Assembly (NCBI RefSeq): GCF_000422425.1
Contig: NZ_KE383828.1
Span: 158,166 to 222,165 of the forward strand
Source: Oceanospirillum beijerinckii DSM 7166
GTDB taxonomy: Bacteria > Pseudomonadota > Gammaproteobacteria > Pseudomonadales > Halomonadaceae
Direction: 5' to 3'
Length of the DNA: 64,000 nt
How positions within the stretch are numbered: position 1 is the first letter of the stretch; every line of letters starts with the position of its first letter. The notes beneath the pieces are model-generated. The model worked only from the letters and a program-made list of their open reading frames with translations. It was not told the DNA's origin and searched no databases. The translations under genes were made by a program, and so were the position numbers. Shown in pieces: positions 27,485-35,508 of this stretch.

Positions 27485-28459
27485 ATGAAATTTACCAAGA
27501 AATTGCTGACAGGTATGGCATTTGCTGCATCCGCGGGTATTGCAACCGCTGCCAGTGCCGCTGACACCCGCTTTATTTCTATTGGTACAGGTGGTGTAAC
27601 CGGTGTTTACTACCCTACGGGTGGTGCTATCTGTCGCCTGGTAAACAAAGATCGAAAAGATCACGGCATCCGCTGTTCAGTAGAAAGTACCGGTGGTTCT
27701 GTATACAACATCAATACCATTCGCGCTGGTGAGTTAGAGATGGGCGTGGCTCAGTCTGACTGGCAGTATCATGCCTATAACGGTACCAGTAAGTTTGCGG
27801 ATAAAGGGGCATTCAAAGAGCTGCGCGCGGTATTCTCTGTACACCCAGAACCTTTCACTGTTGTCGCGCGTGCTGACGCCGGCATCAAAAATTTTAAAGA
27901 CCTGAAAGGTAAGCGGGTTAATATCGGCAACCCAGGTTCAGGCCAGCGTGGCACCATGGAAGTGCTAATGGCAGAGATGGGCTGGTCCAAGTCTGATTTC
28001 AGCCTGGCTTCCGAGCTGAAAGCTGCTGAGCAATCCAAAGCACTGTGTGATAACAAAATTGATGCGATGATTTACACCGTTGGCCATCCAAGCGGTTCCA
28101 TCAAGGAAGCAACCACTTCCTGTGATAGCGTCATTGTAGAAGTATCCGGTAAGACTGTAGACAACCTGGTCAGTGCTAATGACTTCTATCGTACTGCGAC
28201 CATTCCTGGCGGTATGTACCGCGGCACTCCAAATGACACCAAGACCTTTGGTGTGGGCGCAACGTTCGTAACCTCTGCCAACGTGCCTGACGATGTGGTT
28301 TATACCGTTGTTAAGTCGGTATTTGAAAACTTCGCGACCTTCAAAAAGCTGCATCCGGCGTTTGCTAACCTGAAAAAAGAAGAGATGGTTAAAGACGGTC
28401 TGTCTGCCCCTCTGCATCCAGGCGCTGCTAAGTACTACAAAGAAGCAGGTCTGATGTAA
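27485..28459 (+). CDS. TRAP transporter solute receptor, TAXI family
   Basis: A 324-residue periplasmic binding protein of the TAXI class. The start at 27485 is chosen because it begins a clean signal peptide ([24 protein letters not shown]) behind GGAAG; the open frame extends 30 codons upstream without a signal or ribosome site. Mature protein begins with [23 protein letters not shown], the TAXI hallmark. Such proteins feed sodium-coupled TRAP permeases in the inner membrane, often with glutamate or other carboxylates; the ligand here is not known. The permease is encoded 104 bases downstream. Confidence 0.93.
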   Translation: MKFTKKLLTGMAFAASAGIATAASAADTRFISIGTGGVTGVYYPTGGAICRLVNKDRKDHGIRCSVESTGGSVYNINTIRAGELEMGVAQSDWQYHAYNGTSKFADKGAFKELRAVFSVHPEPFTVVARADAGIKNFKDLKGKRVNIGNPGSGQRGTMEVLMAEMGWSKSDFSLASELKAAEQSKALCDNKIDAMIYTVGHPSGSIKEATTSCDSVIVEVSGKTVDNLVSANDFYRTATIPGGMYRGTPNDTKTFGVGATFVTSANVPDDVVYTVVKSVFENFATFKKLHPAFANLKKEEMVKDGLSAPLHPGAAKYYKEAGLM

Positions 28460-28563
28460 TACCCCATGATTGCAGGTTTGCTGCTTAATGCTACTGCTGG
28501 AGACGGCAGTAGCATTCTTATATGGAGCAGCAGGATTTAATCCCTTCACCATGGAGTTATGTC

Positions 28564-31149
28564 ATGTCCGATTCATCACAGACTACACCGCAAGCATCAG
28601 ATGAAATCGATAAACTACTCAATTCAGAAACCGGCAGCCGCAGCCTAGATGGCCTTTTTGGCAAACTGGTTCTAACACTGTTAATCTCCTGGTCCCTATT
28701 CCAGCTCTGGTACGCATCCCCACTGCCGTATATATTTAACTTTGCAGTGTTTAATGAGGATCAGGCTAAGTTTATTCACTTATCTTTCGCTGTATTTTTA
28801 ACTTTTTCACTGTTTCCCCTTAGTGTTCGCCATAGCAAAGGACACTGGCAGGCTCTGGATGTCATCATTGGAGTCACAGCCGCTGCTTGCTCACTTTATC
28901 TATTAGTCAACCGCGATGCGCTCAGTGACCGTATCGGTGCCCCATCGACAACGGATATTATCTTTGCTGTTATTGGTATGATTACTCTTCTGGAGGCAGC
29001 ACGACGAGCGCTAGGACCGCCCTTGGTCATTGTAGCTATAGTCTTTATGATCTATACCTTCGGCGGCCCTCATATGCCGGATGTAATCGCCCATAAAGGT
29101 GCCAGCCTGAATAAAACCATGTCTCACCAGTGGCTGACCACTGAGGGGGTATTTGGTGTGGCGTTAGGGGTATCCACCACTTTCGTGTTCCTCTTTGTAC
29201 TCTTGGGCGCGCTATTGGATAAAGCCGGTGCCGGTAATTATCTGATCAAAGTATCTTTCTCAATGCTCGGCCACTTAAGAGGCGGTCCTGCGAAAGCCGC
29301 AGTGGTAGCCTCTGGTTTAAGCGGTATTATTTCGGGCTCCTCCATCGCTAACGTGGTGACTACAGGCACTTTTACCATTCCGCTGATGAAACGGGTGGGT
29401 TTTCCGGCCTCCAAGGCGGGAGCCGTCGAGGTTGCGGCGTCTACCAATGGTCAGCTGACACCACCGATTATGGGTGCTGCTGCTTTTCTGATGGTTGAAT
29501 ACGTGGGCATCTCCTATATCGAGGTGGTTAAACACGCTATTCTGCCGTCACTGATCTCCTATATTGCACTGATCTATATCGTGCATTTGGAAGCAGTGAA
29601 GCTAAAGATGAAAGGCATCACGCGTACCCATGTGCCAACAATGGCACAACGTATGATGTCCTGGGCCAGCACATCTACGATCACCCTGCTATTAGCTGGT
29701 GTGGTGTATTACGGCTCCAACCTGCTGGAAGCGGCCCTGGGCGACTTTGCTTATCTGGTGATGCTGCTGGTGATGCTTGCCGGTTACTGCTTCCTGGTCA
29801 AACTGGCAGCAAGTTATCCTGAACTGGCCGCAGATGATCAAAGTATCGAACTCGATCATCTGCCGGAAGTCCGCCCCACTGTCATGTCAGGCCTCTACTT
29901 TGGTCTGCCGATTATTGTGCTGTTATGGGCTTTAGCGGTTAAGCGTTATTCCCCTCAGCAATCTGCATTTTTCTCGGTGATTTTCCTGATCGGTATCGTG
30001 TTAACTCATAAACCGATGAAAGCCTGGTTCCGGGGTGATAACGAATGGATTGGCTACTTTAAAGACAGCTGGGATGACTTTGTTGGTGGTTTGATCGATG
30101 GTGCCCGTAATATGGTCGGTATCGGTATTGCTACTGCGGCAGCGGGTATTATCGTAGGCACGGTAACCCTGACCGGCCTGGGCCAGATGATGACGGAGTT
30201 TGTTGAGTTTATCTCTGGCGGCAATCTGGTTCTGATTCTGATCTTTACCGCGATTATCTGCATCATCCTGGGTATGGGCCTGCCGACTACTGCAAACTAT
30301 ATTGTGGTATCCACTCTGATGGCTCCGGTGATTGTCTCCCTGGGCGCTGAAAACGGTCTGATCGTTCCTCTGATCGCCGTACACCTGTTTGTGTTCTACT
30401 TCGGTATTCTCGCGGATGATACACCGCCCGTGGGGCTCGCGGCCTTTGCGGCCGCTGCAATTGCCCGCTCCGATCCGATTAAAACCGGTATTCAGGGTTT
30501 CACCTACGATATCCGAACCGCGATCCTGCCATTTATGTTTATCTTTAACACTCAGCTGCTGCTGATTGGCATCGATAGCGTATGGGATCTGTTGATTACG
30601 ATCATCAGTGCGATTGCGGCGATTCTGATATTCTCAGCAGCCACTCAGGGCTACTGGCTGGTGAAAAGCAAGCTATGGGAATCTTTAGCACTACTGCTCA
30701 TCGCTTTTAGTTTGTTCCGCCCTGACTTCTGGTGGGATCAGGTCTACCCCCCTCATACCAATGTACCCGCCACTCAACTGGTGCAGCAGGTTGAAAGACT
30801 GAAAAAAGGCGATTACCTTCAGATCAATGTTGAGGGTGAAACCATTGAGGGCGATCAGGTGGCTAAAACCGTCTCTCTGCAACTGGAGTCTGAAGAAGGC
30901 GATGGTATGAGCCGCCTGCAGGAAATGGGCTTTATGTTGACGCAGAATGACGTGAACTGGACCGTAGATCTGGTGACCTTTGATAGCCCGGCAGAAAAAG
31001 CAGGTATCGACTTTGGCTGGCAGATTACCGGCCTGAAAGTTGAGTCTGATCGACCACCACAGGAACTGGTCTTTATCCCTACCCTGCTTCTGCTTTTATT
31101 TGTGGGATGGCTGCAGAAACAGCGTCGCGAACCGGAAGAAGCAGTTTAG
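28564..31149 (+). CDS. TRAP transporter permease, fused 4TM/12TM, with DUF3394 tail
   Basis: An 862-residue fused TRAP permease in which the small (Q) and large (M) subunits are one chain, as is usual for TAXI systems. I placed the start at 28564, eight bases after a GGAG site; an in-frame ATG 14 codons earlier has no ribosome site. Conserved DctM blocks include GGPAKAAVVASGLSGIISGSS, NGQLTPPIMGAAAF and LGMGLPTTANYIV. The last 130 residues match the DUF3394 tail, a PDZ-like soluble part (FDSPAEKAGIDFGWQITGLKV) followed by a final membrane segment. Operon with the TAXI receptor. Confidence 0.92.
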   Translation: MSDSSQTTPQASDEIDKLLNSETGSRSLDGLFGKLVLTLLISWSLFQLWYASPLPYIFNFAVFNEDQAKFIHLSFAVFLTFSLFPLSVRHSKGHWQALDVIIGVTAAACSLYLLVNRDALSDRIGAPSTTDIIFAVIGMITLLEAARRALGPPLVIVAIVFMIYTFGGPHMPDVIAHKGASLNKTMSHQWLTTEGVFGVALGVSTTFVFLFVLLGALLDKAGAGNYLIKVSFSMLGHLRGGPAKAAVVASGLSGIISGSSIANVVTTGTFTIPLMKRVGFPASKAGAVEVAASTNGQLTPPIMGAAAFLMVEYVGISYIEVVKHAILPSLISYIALIYIVHLEAVKLKMKGITRTHVPTMAQRMMSWASTSTITLLLAGVVYYGSNLLEAALGDFAYLVMLLVMLAGYCFLVKLAASYPELAADDQSIELDHLPEVRPTVMSGLYFGLPIIVLLWALAVKRYSPQQSAFFSVIFLIGIVLTHKPMKAWFRGDNEWIGYFKDSWDDFVGGLIDGARNMVGIGIATAAAGIIVGTVTLTGLGQMMTEFVEFISGGNLVLILIFTAIICIILGMGLPTTANYIVVSTLMAPVIVSLGAENGLIVPLIAVHLFVFYFGILADDTPPVGLAAFAAAAIARSDPIKTGIQGFTYDIRTAILPFMFIFNTQLLLIGIDSVWDLLITIISAIAAILIFSAATQGYWLVKSKLWESLALLLIAFSLFRPDFWWDQVYPPHTNVPATQLVQQVERLKKGDYLQINVEGETIEGDQVAKTVSLQLESEEGDGMSRLQEMGFMLTQNDVNWTVDLVTFDSPAEKAGIDFGWQITGLKVESDRPPQELVFIPTLLLLLFVGWLQKQRREPEEAV

Positions 31150-31179
31150 CCTGATAAACCTGTGATGAAGAAGAAACCG

Positions 31180-31208
31180 AAAAGGGCGCTATTTAGCGCC
31201 CTTTTCTA
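31180..31208 (+). terminator. Intrinsic terminator of the TRAP operon
   Basis: A 12-bp stem AAAAGGGCGCTA (31180-31191) with TAGCGCCCTTTT (31194-31205), followed by CTATT. It lies 31 bases after the permease stop. Confidence 0.85.
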
Positions 31209-31326
31209 TTTCTGTATAGAGTGATTGCAGCTTAGGCTTAGGCCCAGCAAAACAGCCTGACAGTACAACTAATATCCATAGTTAATAGCCCTGTAGCAGA
31301 AAGGAAAGAGAAGTTTGAGGTTAGGA

Positions 31327-31507
31327 CTATCTGGGCCTGAGCGCCACTGGAGCTTCTTCCTGCTGATTTTCGGTCACAAAGTAGAACGGCGGGTAATCTG
31401 CATCACTTAAACCCACTTTAAGGGCTTCCCCATTGAGATTTGCAGCTGAGGACCGCGATTTCGGAATAAGTAAGTACACAGAATGCTAAAAAAAGCCTCT
31501 TTGCCAT
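31327..31507 (-). pseudogene. Remnant of a family-3 periplasmic binding-protein gene
   Basis: On the minus strand an excellent ribosome binding site (GAGGAGG, at 31514-31520) precedes an ATG (31507-31505) that opens MAKRLFLAFCVLT, a signal-peptide start. In the neighbouring frame the sequence continues SSAANLNGEALKVGLSDA, then DYPPFYFVTENQ, which is the N-terminal strand of amino-acid-binding family-3 solute receptors, and stops at a TAG (31329-31327). One frameshift joins the signal peptide to this segment and about 200 residues of the usual protein are missing. The likely frameshift site is in the signal-peptide region. A decayed gene. Confidence 0.65.
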
Positions 31508-31572
31508 CACCCGCCTCCTCAGACTGGGATCTCCCAATATTCTTACTGCTAATTTAAACCTTAATTAAAACA

Positions 31573-32289
31573 TTACTCTATTTCGTCCGATTTGCCATCA
31601 GTAGCAGCTTGAGAAAGCTGCTCATGTCGAATAAACATTCGATAGGCAAAAATAGTCAGTAACGACAACAAAATACCTTCTACACAAGAGAAGAGTACAG
31701 AAACGACTGTATTCCACAGATCCATACTGGCCAACATGCTGGAAAGCACAAGTGTCATACCAAATACAGATGAGTAGATAATCACAGCCCCCCAGAATAT
31801 TAACCAGCGATCATGTTTTGTTGCTGCAAGGCTCTGTTTAAATGAGGCAATAGGCCCCTGCCCTCTAAGTAGGCAGTAAATATCCGAGAACTGCAGTCTC
31901 ACCAATAGCAATACCCCAGGAATAATCAGTAGAGCAAAGCCCATTAATACCGCCAGACCTGCAATAAAATGCAGTAAAAATAGCATGGGCAAACGCAATA
32001 AAGCTTTCTGATAGCACACAATGATGCTATCCGGGGCATCGTTCACAGCAGAAGCGATATAGAACATTACAGCCCCGTGGTACCAGGCATAAAGCAGAGC
32101 CATAACAGGGGCATACCAGAATACTGTAGGATCTATTGGTTCTCCGTCACCAGTTTGAAAACCTGCTTCCATCTGCAAACCCACCAGATTTGCAACAATC
32201 AATCCCGGAAACAAAATAGAGGAGATAGGCAACAGATGGGCGAGAAAAAAAGTCCAGGAGTCATTTAATAAACGTTTAAGATCCTGCAT
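31573..32289 (-). CDS. YciC-like polytopic membrane protein
   Basis: A 238-residue inner-membrane protein with about six hydrophobic segments. The pattern (membrane pairs around residues 15-40, 60-80, 100-135 with GFALLIIPGVLLLVRLQFS, 160-185 and 190-215) and the motif PGVLLLVRLQFSDIYCLL are those of YciC/DUF975-like proteins of unknown function. It stands alone on the minus strand. Confidence 0.6.
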   Translation of the reverse strand: MQDLKRLLNDSWTFFLAHLLPISSILFPGLIVANLVGLQMEAGFQTGDGEPIDPTVFWYAPVMALLYAWYHGAVMFYIASAVNDAPDSIIVCYQKALLRLPMLFLLHFIAGLAVLMGFALLIIPGVLLLVRLQFSDIYCLLRGQGPIASFKQSLAATKHDRWLIFWGAVIIYSSVFGMTLVLSSMLASMDLWNTVVSVLFSCVEGILLSLLTIFAYRMFIRHEQLSQAATDGKSDEIE

Positions 32290-32579
32290 AGTTCACAAGG
32301 TGCTGAGGGCTATCCGCCCGATAATACACCGATCTCCTCAAGCAATTAAAGTAGGTATCAAGGCAGACAGCATAACCCATCTCAAGTTCAAAAATCACCG
32401 TCTAGTCAATACTATAGTTAAATCAGCTACATACATCTAACTGATTAACAGATAAAGAGGGTCGGTCTATAGCCATATTTCTCTATCAGATCAGCGGGTG
32501 TTTTCAAGATAGCTATCCTACAAAGCCCATAGGCAATGGCCTCTGGATATTAAAATGCATCCACTCTTAATGATTGCAC

Positions 32580-33602
32580 TTAATCAACTGGAAACCAGTG
32601 GCTTGTTCTATTGGCAAAGTAGACTAACGACAGCATGACTGGAACCTCAACCAAAACCCCAACCACAGTGGCAAGCGCGGCACCAGAATGCAAACCAAAC
32701 AGGGAAATAGCGACGGCAACGGCTAGCTCGAAGAAGTTGGATGTGCCAATCATACAGGCCGGAGCAGCAATATTGTGTGGCAGATGAAGTCGTTTGGCAG
32801 CCAAATACGCCAAAGCAAAAATACCATAGGTTTGAATCAGCAGCGGAATAGCTATCAGAAGGATAGTTTGCGGTTGCTGTAAAATCGTTTCCGCCTGGAA
32901 GCCAAACAGCAGCACAACAGTACCTAGCAGGCCTATGATAGACCAGGGTTTAATATGATTTAAAAATGACTGCACACTGTGACTATCGGAACCCTTCTCC
33001 AACTTTCTACGAGTAAGAATACCTGCCAGTAAAGGAAACACAACATAAAGAGCAACGGATAAAAGCAACGTTTCCCAAGGTACCTGAATATCGCTCACAC
33101 CCAGCAAAAAGGCAGTAATAGGCGCAAAAGCAAACACCATAATGATGTCATTTACCGAGACCTGAACAAGAGTATAGTTGGCATCCCCTTTCGTAAGCTG
33201 GCTCCAGACAAATACCATCGCAGTACAAGGTGCAACCCCCAGCAATATCATACCTGCGATATACTCCCCAGCACTTTCAGGGTCTACCAGATCAGCAAAC
33301 AATACACGGAAAAACAGCCAACCTAAGAAAGCCATAGAGAAGGGTTTAATAAGCCAGTTAACGATCAGGGTTAACGCCAATCCTTTTGGCTTTTTACCGA
33401 TATCCACGATGGCACCAAAGTCGATTTGTACCATCATGGGATAGATCATTACCCAGATCAGTACGGCTACTATCAGGTTAACGTGAGCCACCTCCAGTTT
33501 GGCCACTGTCGCAAAAAAAACGGGGATCAGATTACCTAGAGCAACCCCGGCAACAATGCATAACGCGACCCAAACAGATAGATAACGTTCAAAAATCCCC
33601 AT
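32580..33602 (-). CDS. ACR3-family arsenite efflux transporter
   Basis: A 340-residue membrane protein with ten predicted helices of the Acr3 (bile acid:sodium symporter superfamily) type. The essential cysteine block [19 protein letters not shown] and the later [19 protein letters not shown] segment, both diagnostic of Acr3, are present. It exports arsenite using the proton gradient. No arsR or arsC gene is adjacent; the nearest regulator is an NsrR-like gene on the other side. A palindrome lies in the promoter region. Confidence 0.93.
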   Translation of the reverse strand: MGIFERYLSVWVALCIVAGVALGNLIPVFFATVAKLEVAHVNLIVAVLIWVMIYPMMVQIDFGAIVDIGKKPKGLALTLIVNWLIKPFSMAFLGWLFFRVLFADLVDPESAGEYIAGMILLGVAPCTAMVFVWSQLTKGDANYTLVQVSVNDIIMVFAFAPITAFLLGVSDIQVPWETLLLSVALYVVFPLLAGILTRRKLEKGSDSHSVQSFLNHIKPWSIIGLLGTVVLLFGFQAETILQQPQTILLIAIPLLIQTYGIFALAYLAAKRLHLPHNIAAPACMIGTSNFFELAVAVAISLFGLHSGAALATVVGVLVEVPVMLSLVYFANRTSHWFPVD

Positions 33603-33685
33603 TATTTTCCTCTTACACTAAACGTTTCAAAGCTTCCTCTCTGCTCAATACATTTACACCGGCAACGGCTTAAGCTCGAGAGAAC

Positions 33686-33717
33686 ATCTGAAAAATCATA
33701 TATTCTAATTTTCAGAT
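33686..33717. promoter_or_regulatory. Perfect palindrome in the divergent promoter region of the ACR3 gene
   Basis: ATCTGAAAA (33686-33694) and TTTTCAGAT (33709-33717) are perfect 9-bp arms with a 14-base A/T-rich spacer. It lies between the divergent ACR3 gene and the 131-residue hypothetical gene. Spacing and base content fit a binding site for an ArsR-type repressor, but the family is inference and no arsR is in the window. Confidence 0.5.
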
Positions 33718-33732
33718 ACTATCACAGCACAT

Positions 33733-34128
33733 ATGCAAGTACATATATCTATTGGATGCCATTTTTCTTGCAACCATCAATTTGCATTGCTGGATATTCA
33801 AGGCCAGGCTGGCCAGCAGATTGAGTTACAATCAGGTAACTTGTCTCAGTTATCGGAACAATCCTTAGCTACTCAACAACAGATAAACTTTGCATGCGAC
33901 AACATCGTGAGCATTTTACAGCTGATTAATGAGAAAGAAGTTCAAGACGACGTTGATATTCGTTATATTCATCAACTAGTTAGTGATGTTGTCAATGAAG
34001 TGAATGCACTAAAAATACTCTCTGGCTCTAACGCTCAGGATTGCGAGGAATTGCAACATCAAGGCCAGCGGCTAAACCAGGTAACATTACGGATTGTTCA
34101 GCAGCTGGCTGCGTTTAAAACCCGTTAA
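33733..34128 (+). CDS. Hypothetical protein upstream of nsrR
   Basis: A 131-residue Gln/Leu-rich, probably helical protein with two cysteines near the N terminus (ISIGCHFSCNHQF). It is not recognised as any family. It stops 9 bases before nsrR on the same strand, so the two are probably one transcript. The start lies 15 bases after the palindrome and has no clear ribosome site, so a later start is possible. Confidence 0.5.
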   Translation: MQVHISIGCHFSCNHQFALLDIQGQAGQQIELQSGNLSQLSEQSLATQQQINFACDNIVSILQLINEKEVQDDVDIRYIHQLVSDVVNEVNALKILSGSNAQDCEELQHQGQRLNQVTLRIVQQLAAFKTR

Positions 34129-34137
34129 GGACCACAA

Positions 34138-34641
34138 ATGCGAATTACGACATTTACAGACTTCAGCTTAAGAACCCTGATCTATCTGGCCAGCCTGCCT
34201 CCAGATCAGATGTCTAGCGTACAGCAAGTCTCTAGAGTCTATAATGTGTCGCAAAACCATATGGTTAAGGTGGTGGGCAAGTTAAAAAAGCTGGGTTACA
34301 TCCATGCCCAAAGAGGAAAAGGTGGTGGCATCTCTATCGCTCAGGCACCAGAAGATATCAATATTGGCCGTGTCATTGCCCAAATGGAAAATCATATGGA
34401 CGGTGTTGACTGTAATGCCCCTGCCTGCCAACTAGCCCCCTGCTGTGAACTCAGAAAAGCCCTTATGGTAGGAATGCAGGCGTTCATTGCAGCGATGGAA
34501 AATTACACCTTGGCCGATATTATGACCAATAAAGAGCAATTTTCTCCTCTACTATTTATCAATCAACCTGAAGGCCTGGATCAAGAAATGACCGGCCTTG
34601 AGGATAATCAAAACGTTGCCACAAACAAAAACCTGGATTAG
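34138..34641 (+). CDS. nsrR: Nitric-oxide-sensing repressor NsrR (Rrf2 family)
   Basis: A 167-residue Rrf2-family regulator. It aligns with E. coli NsrR from MRITTFTDFSLRTLIYLASLP onward, including the helix-turn-helix (NVSQNHMVKVVGKLKKLGY) and the iron-sulfur cysteines C92, C97 and C102/C103 in CNAPACQLAPCCEL, the expected spacing. NsrR binds an NO-sensitive iron-sulfur cluster and represses nitrosative-stress genes. The C terminus is about 25 residues longer than E. coli NsrR, with an acidic tail. The likely targets are not in the window. Confidence 0.88.
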   Translation: MRITTFTDFSLRTLIYLASLPPDQMSSVQQVSRVYNVSQNHMVKVVGKLKKLGYIHAQRGKGGGISIAQAPEDINIGRVIAQMENHMDGVDCNAPACQLAPCCELRKALMVGMQAFIAAMENYTLADIMTNKEQFSPLLFINQPEGLDQEMTGLEDNQNVATNKNLD

Positions 34642-34658
34642 ATACAAAAGCGATTGAT

Positions 34659-35282
34659 ATGAGACACCATCCTGCTGAAAGAGTCATCGTACTCGACTTT
34701 GAAACGACGGGGCTATCTCCAAACCAAGGAGACAGAGTCATAGAAGTTGGCGCTGTTCGTATCGAAAACGGCCAAGTCAGTGAACGCTTTCAACGCTTGA
34801 TGAACCCTGGTCGTCGCATTAACGGCTTTATTGAAAGTTATACGGGTATCAGTAATCGCATGTTACAGGATGCGGCTCCCTGCGAAGAGGTAATGAGTGA
34901 GTTTGCCGATTTCATTGAGGGATATAATCTTGTTGCGCACAACGCCTCTTTTGATAGCAAGTTTCTAGTCAGTGAACTGACACGTATCAAACGCAGTGAA
35001 AGTGCTTTATTTGCCTGTTCGATGCTCATCTCCCGTAGGATCTACCCAGATGCGCCCAACCACAAACTGGCCAGTTTGGTTCACTACAAACAACTGCCTA
35101 CCGATGGCACCTTTCACCGTGCCCTTGCCGATGCCGAAATGACCGCTCACCTTTGGCTTGCAATCCTCGATGACTTACGTACTGAGTACGGTATTTACCC
35201 GGCAGATTTTGCCCTGATGCAAAAATTAGGGAAAACAGCCAAGAAATCAGTGAATCAGTTTTTACAACAGCAAAGCAGTTAA
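34659..35282 (+). CDS. DnaQ-like 3'-5' exonuclease
   Basis: A 207-residue DEDDh exonuclease. Exo I is D13/E15 in VLDFETTGLS, exo II is the Asp of HNASFDSKFL, and exo III is the His and Asp of FHRALADAEMTAHL. It resembles the epsilon subunit of DNA polymerase III but is a stand-alone exonuclease and lacks the polymerase-binding tail. It follows nsrR by 17 bases and may be co-transcribed. Confidence 0.88.
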   Translation: MRHHPAERVIVLDFETTGLSPNQGDRVIEVGAVRIENGQVSERFQRLMNPGRRINGFIESYTGISNRMLQDAAPCEEVMSEFADFIEGYNLVAHNASFDSKFLVSELTRIKRSESALFACSMLISRRIYPDAPNHKLASLVHYKQLPTDGTFHRALADAEMTAHLWLAILDDLRTEYGIYPADFALMQKLGKTAKKSVNQFLQQQSS

Positions 35283-35284
35283 TA

Positions 35285-35413
35285 TCAAACCAGATAAGTT
35301 GTTGTAAGTCGGAAAAGCCGCAAGGTGCCTTCTGGCAATTATCCGGTATCGGAGCCAGTGTCGGATGGCTTCGCTTATCCAACCTAGATATCAAGAAGCA
35401 TATCGGGAATGGT
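35285..35413. repeat. REP-like dispersed repeat, copy 2
   Basis: Second copy of the repeat at about 2,605-2,740, sharing CCAGATAAGTTGTTGTA, GCCGCAA, GTGCCTTC, GTCGGATGG, CTTCGCTTATCCAAC and GATATCAAGAA. It starts directly after the exonuclease stop codon and may act as its 3' end structure. Confidence 0.75.
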
Positions 35414-35508
35414 GTAACTACCGCTAAGTTTTATCAGTGTACGAGGAGCCCAGCATACAGTTGGAGGTGAATGCCAGGCAACGCTTTTACTCTTTAGAAT
35501 ATGAGTGA

